This document shows, one piece after another, positions 1 to 6,451 of a stretch of DNA of 37,423 bases. Location of the stretch: positions 1-37,423 of the forward strand of contig CADDZM010000013.1 of assembly GCA_902812345.1 (NCBI GenBank), written 5' to 3'. This stretch comes from Chloroflexota bacterium (GTDB lineage: Bacteria > Chloroflexota > Chloroflexia > Chloroheliales > Chloroheliaceae). The position numbers and the translations under genes are program-made. Under the pieces are notes generated by a model. The model did no database searches. It worked only from the letters and a program-made list of their open reading frames with translations, and was not told the origin of the DNA. Position 1 is the first letter of the stretch, and the number at the start of each line of letters is the position of its first letter.

Positions 1-33
1 TTTTTCCGCGTAAGCTTGCGCCTGTTCTCCCAT
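1..33 (-). CDS. 5' end of a leftward gene, product unknown
   Basis: On the minus strand an ATG at 33-31 follows an excellent ribosome binding site (AGGAGG at 43-38, four bases before the start). Only 11 codons lie in the window, reading MGEQAQAYAEK, so the family cannot be recognised. The strong Shine-Dalgarno and uninterrupted frame support a real start. The gene is divergent from the subtilase that begins at 250. Confidence 0.6.
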   Translation of the reverse strand, partial: MGEQAQAYAEK

Positions 34-249
34 AGAACCTCCTCTTTATTCCGGCGGGAACCCCTATTTTGTCTATGCCACTAGTATTACCCAAAAGACC
101 GCCGGAAAAGTAGTATAATTTATAAAGGATGGCCTAAAAATTGCAAATAATTTCACAAGCGACTATTTAATAAAGGCTAATCTTTTATTTTATAGAAAAA
201 TAATAAAGTAAACTTAAAAATACAAAAAAAAGAAAGATCCAAATCAGGA
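34..249. promoter_or_regulatory. Divergent intergenic region with candidate promoters
   Basis: This AT-rich spacer lies between two divergent genes. A perfect -10 hexamer (TATAAT, 114-119) faces the subtilase gene but has no convincing -35. On the minus strand, TTGCAA followed 18 bases later by TAAATT could serve the leftward gene. The stretch from about 176 to 240 is A-rich and contains no gene. The promoter calls are weak and rest on hexamer matches only. Confidence 0.3.
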
Positions 250-1611
250 ATGTTTAATCCCGAGAACCCCCAAGGAGCCGTGCAATGCCCGGTCTGCCAG
301 CAAATGGTCCGGCCAAACCAGCTTGCCGGGGCTTTTGATATAGAACCGGCCGCCCTCAACTTTTTACAGGAAAAATACCCGCTCTGGCAACCGGAACTGG
401 GCGTCTGCACCAATTGTATGCAGACTGTCCTTGAAGACTTGCTGCGCCGCCAGGAGGAAGAAACCGAGACTGAGCCGACCGTCGCGCTTTACGGCATTTT
501 GCCGGTCGGGCTGCGGTTGGGCGTTAACAACCACTTTGACGGCACCGGCATTACCGTGGCTTTCCTTGATTCAGGCTTTTCAAACCACCCGGACCTGGAA
601 GGCCGCATAAAACTTTACGTGGACGCTTCAACCCCGGAAATTCGCGAACTGCCGGAGGTCGAACAAAGCGGAGTGCTAAGCTGGCACGGCCTGATGACAT
701 CGGTAGTAGCCTGCGGCAACGGCAGCCTGAGCGGCGGCCTCTACCGGGGACTGGCGGCCGGGGCGGAGGTCGTGCTGGTAAAGGTCAGCGATAGCGAGGG
801 GCATATTAACGAGGAAGGCATCGGTCGGGGTCTGGCCTGGGTGCTGGCGAACGGCCCGCGCTACGGCATCCAGATTATTAATATATCGCTGGGCGGCCAC
901 CGGCCCGCCGACTTCAATCAGAACCCGGTGGATATGCTGGTCGAAGCCCTGGTGGCCCAGGGAACGCTTGTGGTGTGTGCGGCCGGGAACGCCGGGGAAC
1001 GCTGGCTGGTGCCGCCCGCCAGCGCGCCCAGCGCGATTACCGTCGGCGGCCTGGACGATAAAAATAGCCTTGACCCTAACTCGGCTGAATTATGGCACTC
1101 CAACTACGGCCAGACCCTCGGCGGGGTCTGGAAACCGGAACTGGTCGCGCCTAGCCTGTGGCTGGCGGCCCCGGTGCTGCCCGGCAGCGAGGTAGAGAAG
1201 GAAGCCCTGGTGCTGCAAAGACTGCGTAAGGCCACGCCCCAGGAATTGCCGGAATTGCTTTCCGACCCTGCACTTACCGGCAAAACTCATTTGCCCGCCG
1301 AAATCAGCCAGATGCCGCCCGAAATGGCCCGCCGACTTCTCCGGCAAGCCTGGAACGACCAGAAGCTTATCAATCCTTACTATCAGCACGTGGACGGCAC
1401 TTCATTTGCCGCGCCAATTGTCAGTTCGGTAGCGGCGCAGATGCTTCAGGCCAATCCGCACCTGCGCCCGGCGGGCCTCAAAGACCTGATTATGCGGACC
1501 GCCCGCTACCTCCCCGAGGTCTCACCCAGCCAGCAAGGGCACGGCGTGGTAGACCCCTGGGCGGCAGTAACGGCGGCCCTTTCGACTGCGCACCAGTTGC
1601 AGCTCACCTAG
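250..1611 (+). CDS. Subtilase (S8) serine peptidase with N-terminal Cys4 zinc-finger-like module
   Basis: A 453-aa subtilisin-like serine protease. The catalytic triad can be read as D107 (AFLDSGF), H146 (SWHGLM) and S385 (DGTSFAAPI), with oxyanion-hole N247 (AAGNAG). The His motif departs from the usual HGTHVAG. Before the protease domain are two CxxC pairs (C13/C16 and C53/C56) that would make a zinc-ribbon-like head, followed by a Glu-rich linker (about 67-77). Some 70 residues (about 310-380) between the oxyanion Asn and the catalytic Ser are rich in Leu, Glu and Arg and look helical. There is no signal peptide or membrane segment, so a cytoplasmic or leaderless role is inferred. The ATG at 250 is the only start that keeps the first CxxC; its RBS is weak. 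Substrate unknown. It converges on the S9 peptidase, 15 bases apart. Confidence 0.9.
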   Translation: MFNPENPQGAVQCPVCQQMVRPNQLAGAFDIEPAALNFLQEKYPLWQPELGVCTNCMQTVLEDLLRRQEEETETEPTVALYGILPVGLRLGVNNHFDGTGITVAFLDSGFSNHPDLEGRIKLYVDASTPEIRELPEVEQSGVLSWHGLMTSVVACGNGSLSGGLYRGLAAGAEVVLVKVSDSEGHINEEGIGRGLAWVLANGPRYGIQIINISLGGHRPADFNQNPVDMLVEALVAQGTLVVCAAGNAGERWLVPPASAPSAITVGGLDDKNSLDPNSAELWHSNYGQTLGGVWKPELVAPSLWLAAPVLPGSEVEKEALVLQRLRKATPQELPELLSDPALTGKTHLPAEISQMPPEMARRLLRQAWNDQKLINPYYQHVDGTSFAAPIVSSVAAQMLQANPHLRPAGLKDLIMRTARYLPEVSPSQQGHGVVDPWAAVTAALSTAHQLQLT

Positions 1612-1626
1612 CCGGCCGTCCGTCTT

Positions 1627-3483
1627 TTAGCGGTCCGCCTTGTTGAAGGCTTGCTCGAAAAACTGGACCTGGCGCGAATAAAGCGTTTTCTGGTTTTGGG
1701 GCTTGCTAATGCCGTGGCCTTCATCCTCGAAAGTCAGCACATCAAAGGAAATGTTGTTTTGTTCGAGGGCTTTAACGACCACGTCCAGGTTTTCCGGGCT
1801 GACGTTGGGGTCTTTAAGACCCTGGACGATTAAGAGACGGCCCTTGATATTCTGGACAAAGTTGATGGGCGAAGCGGCGAAGTATCTTTCCGGCTGCTGG
1901 GCCGGGCTGCCGCCCATCATGGCCTCGCTGTAAGGCCGCAGGTCGGGCCGGGTGGTTTCGTAGTCCACCACAAGGTCGGTCATGCCGCAAATCGGGATAG
2001 CCGCCGCGACCAGTTCCACCGGGTAACGGGTGATAGCGCACCAGGAGGTATAACCGCCATACGAAGTCCCGGTTACGCCCACCTTGCCAGGCTCGGCGAT
2101 TCCCGCCTGGATTAGGGCCGCGATTCCGTCGCGAATGTCGGTCTGTTCGCGGCCGCCCCAGCCGTCCTCTTTAATCGCCTCCTGGAAAGCCAGATTAAAG
2201 CCGGTGCTGCCCCGGTAGTTTGGGGTCAGCACGTTAAAGCCTGCCGCGACAAAGAACTGGACCTGGGCGTTAAAACGGTCCTCGGAGTGGGCGGTCGGGC
2301 CGCCGTGGACCTGGACGATGGTGCCTTTGGCCCGGCCGGACGGCACTTTAAAGAGCCAGCCCTGGATGGGCAGGCCGTCCTCGGCCAACCAGTGAAAGTC
2401 TTCGGCGGGTACGAGTTGGCCTGGTTCCAGGGAAGTTTCTTCCCAGAGATGGGTCAGGCTTATAAAATGCTCCGGCTGGACATTATCGGGAGAGAACTGG
2501 ACAAGGTCGGCCGGTTGGCGGGCGCTGAAATAGTAGCCAATCCAGTTTGGCGTCTCCGGCACCGGGGCCAGCGGGACGAGACCGCCTTCCAGGGCAGGCA
2601 GTCTGGTTTCCTGGCCGGTCGCTAATGCCAACCAGGAAGCGCGCGGCGTGGTTTCCTTGATTTCTTCGACAACTACCTGTCCGGGGGCGTTTTCGGGGAT
2701 AAAGGCGGCTTCGAGGTTGCGGTCAGGGTCGTTTATCAGCCAGCGGGTAGCGCCGCTCGCCATCTCCCACAGGCCGAGGCTGCGGTGCAAGCCGGTCTCG
2801 GCCAGGAAAAGGATGCTCTGACCGTCGGGCGACCAGGAAGCGTTAACTTTCTTATCCGGGCCAAAGTTCAGGATTTCACGGTCCTGCTGGCCTTCTATGT
2901 CTACCAGCCAGATTTGTTCGCCGTTAGGGTGCAAATCCATGCGGTTGTACAGCACGTGAGTGCCCTGGTGATTCAGTTCGACCAGGTCCGCGCCCGCTTT
3001 AAGAGGCCGGGCCAGCGTCTTGCGTTCGCCGGTGGTGAGGTCGTGGCGGTAGAGCCAGAAAGCTTCCAGCTCGGTGTTAGTGGCAAAATCGTAATTAGCC
3101 GTATAGAAAAGCCAGCGCCCGTTCGGGTGAAGTTGGCCGCCCCGGATAAAATAATGGGGGGAGGCTTCCAGCAACGGATGCATCTCGCCCGGATAATCCA
3201 ATGCCACTTCGAGCTTGAAAAGCTGGACCCGTTCGTCGCCCTGGTGGTCCTGCCCGACAATAAGCGCCCGGCTATCCGGCGACCAGCTTACAAGCTGGGT
3301 ATTTTCCGGCGTATCGGTAAAGCGGATTGGCCCGGTGGAACCGTCCGTAGCGGCAACATAGACTTCCGCCGTAGGGTGCAGCCCGACCCAGGTCCAGGCG
3401 ACCCATTCCCCGTCGGGAGAAACCATGTAGCGGCGGATATTGGGAACCGCCAATAAAGCTTGAATAAAGTCTGCTCTTGCCAT
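1627..3483 (-). CDS. S9 family prolyl oligopeptidase/acylaminoacyl peptidase
   Basis: A cytosolic serine peptidase of the prolyl oligopeptidase family, which cleaves short peptides or N-acylated ends. The N-terminal part (to about residue 340) is a WD40-like beta-propeller with repeated SPDG motifs. The C-terminal alpha/beta hydrolase holds the triad: nucleophile Ser in GTSYGGY, Asp in GLKDPNVSP and His in DEGHGIS. The HGGP oxyanion motif lies about 80 residues before the Ser. No signal peptide is present. The start is uncertain: the ATG at 3483 (MARADF) is 15 bases from a GGGAGG Shine-Dalgarno, while an in-frame TTG at 3495 is only 3 bases from it and would add four residues. Length (618-622 aa) is normal for the family. 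Specificity within S9 cannot be told. Confidence 0.93.
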   Translation of the reverse strand: MARADFIQALLAVPNIRRYMVSPDGEWVAWTWVGLHPTAEVYVAATDGSTGPIRFTDTPENTQLVSWSPDSRALIVGQDHQGDERVQLFKLEVALDYPGEMHPLLEASPHYFIRGGQLHPNGRWLFYTANYDFATNTELEAFWLYRHDLTTGERKTLARPLKAGADLVELNHQGTHVLYNRMDLHPNGEQIWLVDIEGQQDREILNFGPDKKVNASWSPDGQSILFLAETGLHRSLGLWEMASGATRWLINDPDRNLEAAFIPENAPGQVVVEEIKETTPRASWLALATGQETRLPALEGGLVPLAPVPETPNWIGYYFSARQPADLVQFSPDNVQPEHFISLTHLWEETSLEPGQLVPAEDFHWLAEDGLPIQGWLFKVPSGRAKGTIVQVHGGPTAHSEDRFNAQVQFFVAAGFNVLTPNYRGSTGFNLAFQEAIKEDGWGGREQTDIRDGIAALIQAGIAEPGKVGVTGTSYGGYTSWCAITRYPVELVAAAIPICGMTDLVVDYETTRPDLRPYSEAMMGGSPAQQPERYFAASPINFVQNIKGRLLIVQGLKDPNVSPENLDVVVKALEQNNISFDVLTFEDEGHGISKPQNQKTLYSRQVQFFEQAFNKADR

Positions 3484-3495
3484 TATATCTCTCAA

Positions 3496-3752
3496 TTTCC
3501 TCCCGGTTTTCTAAATTTTGTACCGTTTGTGCATAAACCCGATTATAAGAATTAAACCGGGCGCCGTCAAAACCGGCCCCAGGGCTGAACCGGTTACCGG
3601 CAACTGGCTTGCCAGCAGGAACCCGGTTTCTTGCGGGTTTTCCCATCCAACTTTAATTTCTTCTCGCTGAATACCGGCTACTGACTACCGGCTACTTTTT
3701 CATGGGGATAAGTCTGTGGGAAAAGATGTGGGTAAGTCGTGGATAAGATTCA
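3496..3752. promoter_or_regulatory. S9 gene leader and four phased DnaA-box-like sites
   Basis: No gene is seen here. Next to the S9 start lie several short GC-rich inverted repeats built on AACCGG/CCGGTT (about 3555-3645). A 14-bp unit TACCGGCTACTGAC is repeated 1.7 times at 3672-3695. At 3703-3746 four copies resembling the DnaA box TGTGGATAA occur in one orientation: TGGGGATAA (3703), TGTGGGAAA (3715), TGTGGGTAA (3727) and CGTGGATAA (3738). They start 12, 12 and 11 bases apart, about one helical turn. Three differ from consensus at one base, one at two. DnaA binding is inference; a degenerate tandem repeat is the alternative. Confidence 0.4.
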
Positions 3753-3781
3753 TTGACTCAACCGGGAAAGATTGTTACCAT
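3753..3781 (+). promoter_or_regulatory. Promoter of the candidate structured RNA
   Basis: TTGACT (3753-3758) and TACCAT (3776-3781) are separated by exactly 17 bases, a good sigma-70-type arrangement with five of six and four of six consensus matches. Predicted transcription starts near 3788. No plausible rightward gene follows before the terminator at 4040-4080, so the transcript is probably non-coding. Confidence 0.5.
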
Positions 3782-3787
3782 AGTGAT

Positions 3788-4082
3788 GTCAGAGTTGTTG
3801 AAGCCCACCGAAACGCAGCCAAAGGTTAGCAAGCAATCCGCAAGGAACGCCCTGACCGAGTTCTTCCGAGAGGTTGAGTTTTTCCGAAAAGCGGCCCGCA
3901 AGGGAACGCATCGTAAAAATTCTTCCGCCAGAGTTGGACAGGCCGGGCGCCAGTCCGCAAGGACTTCCACCGGTCCGGGTTCGCCCGTAAGGTCGAGCCG
4001 GTTGAGTAAGGCAGCGCTTCTATATACAAGGCTGGCACGAAATCCCGAAGAGCCGCAAGGTTTGTCGGGGTTTTTCGTTTTT
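3788..4082 (+). ncRNA. Candidate structured non-coding RNA of unknown class
   Basis: A GC-rich island of about 290 nt between two leftward genes, bracketed by a promoter and an intrinsic terminator. It holds four copies of CCGCAAGG (3838, 3896, 3955, 4053), each able to close a short stem with a GCAA (GNRA) tetraloop; the clearest is AGTCC-GCAA-GGACT. CGGG-TTCG-CCCG at 3976-3987 makes another tetraloop hairpin, enclosed by ACCGG (3969-3973) pairing with CCGGT (3998-4002). Two copies share the context GCAAGG(G)AACGC. I looked for hallmarks of RNase P RNA, tmRNA, SRP RNA, 5S rRNA, tRNA and common riboswitches and found none. A 153-codon open frame crosses it but has no RBS and an implausible composition. 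Class unknown. Confidence 0.5.
4040..4080 (+). terminator. Intrinsic terminator of the candidate RNA
   Basis: AAATCCCGA (4040-4048) pairs with TCGGGGTTT (4065-4073) including one G-U pair. Inside is a second stem, AGCC (4051-4054) with GGTT (4059-4062), closed by a GCAA tetraloop. TTTTTCGTTTTT follows. The gene order leaves no leftward use for it. Confidence 0.65.
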
Positions 4083-4175
4083 ATACTCTTTTCGTTTCAA
4101 GTTACAAAAACCTTTGCGCCTCAGATTTTTCTTCGGCTATTTCCCCGACCTGCGCCGAAAACATTTCAGGTCCAT

Positions 4176-4721
4176 TTAACCCTGGGCAGCCAGAAACACT
4201 TTGAGATAAGTTAAACCGGCCAGGGTGCTGCCTTCCCGGATTTCACCCTGCCGGGCCATTTCCTCGATTTCTTCAAGCCGGAAGGTTTTCACCTCCATAC
4301 CTGCTTCAGTCGGGTCGCGCCCCTGGGTGGCGGGCTTCAGGTCTTTAGCCAGAAAGACGGTGCATTTCTCGGTACTGAGGGAAGAATTGCTATTGAATTG
4401 GCCCAATCGCGTTAAATTCGAACTGGTAAATCTAATTTCTTCCTGTAACTCGCGTCTGGCAGCCTCTGCAGGGTCTTCCCCCTCATCCATCCCTCCCGCC
4501 GGGAATTCCCAGAATTTCTCCCGCAAGGGGTAGCGAAACTGGCGGACCATATAGTATTCCGAGCGTTCGTTGACAGCGATAAGCATAACACTGGGCCGGT
4601 ATTCCAGGTAAGTATAAAGCCTTTCCTGGCCGCCTGGCGGCACGATGCGGTCTTCCCAGAGCTTGAAATTCTGGTATTCGTATTTTTTGGTGTGCGAATT
4701 AGTAATCCATTTTTCCGGCAT
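4176..4721 (-). CDS. NUDIX hydrolase, ADP-ribose pyrophosphatase-like
   Basis: A 181-aa NUDIX enzyme that would hydrolyse nucleoside-diphosphate derivatives such as ADP-ribose with Mg2+. The Nudix box is at about residues 76-98: GGMDEGEDPAEAARRELQEE matches Gx5Ex7REUxEE, with all metal-binding Glu residues. The last conserved Gly of the box is replaced (EEIRF rather than EETGL), a small deviation. The N-terminal beta-sheet region (VMLIAVNERSEYYMVRQFRYP) and the position of the box resemble the ADP-ribose pyrophosphatase subgroup. The RBS is weak (AGGA about 15 bases upstream). It is leftward and separated from the S9 gene by the candidate RNA locus, so they are probably not co-transcribed. 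The exact substrate cannot be told. Confidence 0.9.
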   Translation of the reverse strand: MPEKWITNSHTKKYEYQNFKLWEDRIVPPGGQERLYTYLEYRPSVMLIAVNERSEYYMVRQFRYPLREKFWEFPAGGMDEGEDPAEAARRELQEEIRFTSSNLTRLGQFNSNSSLSTEKCTVFLAKDLKPATQGRDPTEAGMEVKTFRLEEIEEMARQGEIREGSTLAGLTYLKVFLAAQG

Positions 4722-4942
4722 AATTTTTTGAAATTTCCTGGTTTTTTTGCTTTAGATAGTTTGATATCCCGAATGAGGGTGTATTAAGGAACATCTATAT
4801 AAAGAGTCAGGCCAACTGAGAAATCCCAGCGCCGGATTTACGCCAGGTGCGCTGGGATTTCTCGGTAAACTTAAAATAACAAAACGCGCTCCTCACCCTA
4901 TCAGTTCAACTTTAGACTTGCTAAAATTCGGCTGGGCACGCC
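4722..4942. repeat. Spacer with a 15-bp perfect inverted repeat
   Basis: GAGAAATCCCAGCGC (4818-4832) is exactly complementary to 4849-4863, with a 16-base loop. It lies upstream of the NUDIX gene and downstream of the frameshifted small gene. There is no T-run on either side, so it is not a classical intrinsic terminator. It could be a REP-like unit or a factor-assisted terminator for the leftward AKR operon. Nothing else is seen in this spacer. Confidence 0.6.
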
Positions 4943-5348
4943 CTAGAAGCGATTAATATCGCCGTGGCCGTGAGTCGGCGGATCCTGGTCGGAGTCTACC
5001 GTATCACTGGCGGCAGTTTCCTCTCCCGCGCCGGGGACTTTAGATGTACCGGCGCTTTTCTCGTCCGGTTGGTTCGCGCCCCCCCGGGCGGATTGGCTGC
5101 TATTGGCATCCGAGGAAAGGCCGGTCAGACCGCTCCCGCCGTGGTCGTAATAGCCTTCCAGGCCGCGGCCCGCGCTGGCCTAACTCGCCCGCCGTGCGGA
5201 TATAGGCATCGTTGTCAGCGGGCAATTTATCCGCTGAAACCGGGTAAATCGGACTCTGGCCCACTTCGTCGCGGCGGCCCTGCCCGCCACCCGGCTCACC
5301 GCTCTCGCGCCGGGCATCTTCCGCCATATTTTTATTGTTCTCGTCCAT
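4943..5348 (-). pseudogene. Small acidic hydrophilic protein, apparent frameshift near 5170
   Basis: On the minus strand a well-placed RBS (AAGGAG, nine bases before the ATG at 5348) starts an open frame beginning MDENNKNMAEDARR. After about 58 residues (GELGQ) this frame turns into an unnatural Arg/Pro-rich tail and stops at 5100. The +1 frame takes over at the same point with a sensible composition (GRGLEGYYDHGGSG) and runs to a stop at 4943 (end: GHGDINRF). Deleting one G from the GGG at 5171-5169 joins both halves into one protein of about 135 aa. The second half has no start codon of its own. Either a real frameshift, a sequencing error or a programmed shift. It follows the aldo/keto reductase by 23 bases and is probably in its operon. 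Family unrecognised; the polypeptide is Gly/Ser/Asp-rich and looks disordered. Confidence 0.6.
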
Positions 5349-5371
5349 ATTAAAAAACTCCTTAACTTTGC

Positions 5372-6280
5372 CTAATACCGCACCAGGACCGGCTCGTCCT
5401 TCTCTTTCCAGCCCATTACCTGGGTATCATGCAGCCAGAAAAGCTTGCTCTCACCCTTCTGGCTTTCCTGGGCATCTTTCAGCACAAGGGGCCGCACTTC
5501 GTCTAAAAGCCGCTGTTCCTCGGCCCGTGAGAGCGGGCTAAAGCCAGCGGCAACACCCGCAATTTCGTCAATGTGCTGGGGCGTATCCATGCCTACAATC
5601 GCCAGGGACACCCCCGGCAAACCGAGCGAGTAACGCAAAGCCAGGTCGCGGGTCTGGAAGTTACCGTGGCCCAGCACTTTCATGGCAATCACGCCGGTGT
5701 TGTTTTCGACGGCGGCGGGCAAGACGAAATTTTCCGCCCCGCTCACAAGGTGGTCGGCAAAACCGAGGGCCGACAGCACCGTGTCAAAGGGATAACGGCG
5801 CAAGGCCAGGGCCAGGATTTCGGGCCGGGAGTGGCCTGTGATGCCGATGAAACGGCACAAACCTTCCTGCCGGGCCTGTTCCAGGGCTACCACCGCTCCA
5901 TCCGGCGCGAGAGCTTCTTCGAGGTCGGCCCAGGCGTTGACGGCGTGGACCTGAATCAGGTCTACGTGGTCGGTCTGAAGGTTGCGCAAAGACTCTTTAA
6001 GCTGGTCCAGGACCCCTTCTTTGCTGCGCTTATTAATCTTGGTTGCCAGGAAAACCTCGTTGCGCCGGGTCCGCATTACTTCACCCAGGTGCGGTTCGCT
6101 GCCGTAGTCGGGCGAAGTATCCAGGTAAGTGATACCGGCGTCAATCGCGTGGTTAAGGCATTTGACGGCGTGCTCGCGGGCGACTTCTTTCTTGCCCAGC
6201 GGAGCGGTGCCGTACCCCACAAGCGGGACTCTAACGCCGGTTTTGCCAAGCTCTCTTTGGGGATTGAGGATTTGAGCCAT
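5372..6280 (-). CDS. Aldo/keto reductase
   Basis: A 302-aa NAD(P)H-dependent (beta/alpha)8-barrel oxidoreductase of the AKR superfamily, reducing aldehydes or ketones in the cytosol. The catalytic tetrad is complete: D54 (YLDTSPDYG), Y59, K81 (FLATKI) and H112 (IQVHAVN). The N-terminal LGKTGVRVPLVGYGTAPLG is the usual AKR entry strand. The RBS AAAGG sits about ten bases before the ATG. The C-terminal tail after about residue 265 contains ESKLFWLHDTQVMGW, which I do not recognise as a common motif. It is the first gene of a probable two-gene leftward unit with the frameshifted small gene. Substrate unknown. Confidence 0.93.
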   Translation of the reverse strand: MAQILNPQRELGKTGVRVPLVGYGTAPLGKKEVAREHAVKCLNHAIDAGITYLDTSPDYGSEPHLGEVMRTRRNEVFLATKINKRSKEGVLDQLKESLRNLQTDHVDLIQVHAVNAWADLEEALAPDGAVVALEQARQEGLCRFIGITGHSRPEILALALRRYPFDTVLSALGFADHLVSGAENFVLPAAVENNTGVIAMKVLGHGNFQTRDLALRYSLGLPGVSLAIVGMDTPQHIDEIAGVAAGFSPLSRAEEQRLLDEVRPLVLKDAQESQKGESKLFWLHDTQVMGWKEKDEPVLVRY

Positions 6281-6415
6281 TTCTTCACACCTTTCACTTA
6301 TAGAAACTCTTATCGAAAATCTTTCAAAGCTCTAAAAATAAAAAATTACCGAAACGCATTCACATAAACCTGAACTTATTTTTAAACCTAACTTATTTTC
6401 CGACAAATTTTATAT

Positions 6416-6436
6416 AACCGGTTGGCAAGACCGGTT
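6416..6436 (-). terminator. Stem-loop downstream of rnj
   Basis: AACCGGT (6416-6422) and ACCGGTT (6430-6436) form a 7-bp stem with a 7-base loop, 15 bases past the RNase J stop codon. On the minus strand it is followed by an AT-rich tract rather than a clean U-run, so it is a weak terminator or an mRNA 3'-end stabiliser. The rest of the 170-base spacer to the AKR gene holds only AT-rich promoter-like sequence. Confidence 0.4.
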
Positions 6437-6451
6437 AAAATGCCCCGGCCC

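Noticed and set aside
2785-3456. 223-codon plus-strand frame across the S9 gene
   Set aside because: Shadow of a clear S9 peptidase with all catalytic motifs; no RBS.
3703-3746. Chromosomal origin of replication
   Set aside because: Four weak DnaA-like sites alone are not enough; no dnaA, dnaN or AT-rich unwinding element is nearby.
4030-4075. T-box riboswitch (GGCTGGCACG followed by a terminator)
   Set aside because: The match to the T-box core is poor, no specifier stem is visible, and no rightward synthetase or amino-acid gene follows.
3753-4214. 153-codon open frame on the plus strand
   Set aside because: It starts inside the promoter, has no RBS, runs through the hairpins and the terminator, and its translation has no domain-like composition. 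The candidate RNA explains the region better.
4964-5353. 129-codon plus-strand frame opposite the small acidic gene
   Set aside because: Antisense shadow of 4943-5348; no RBS, and the minus strand has a strong one with sensible protein on both sides of the shift.
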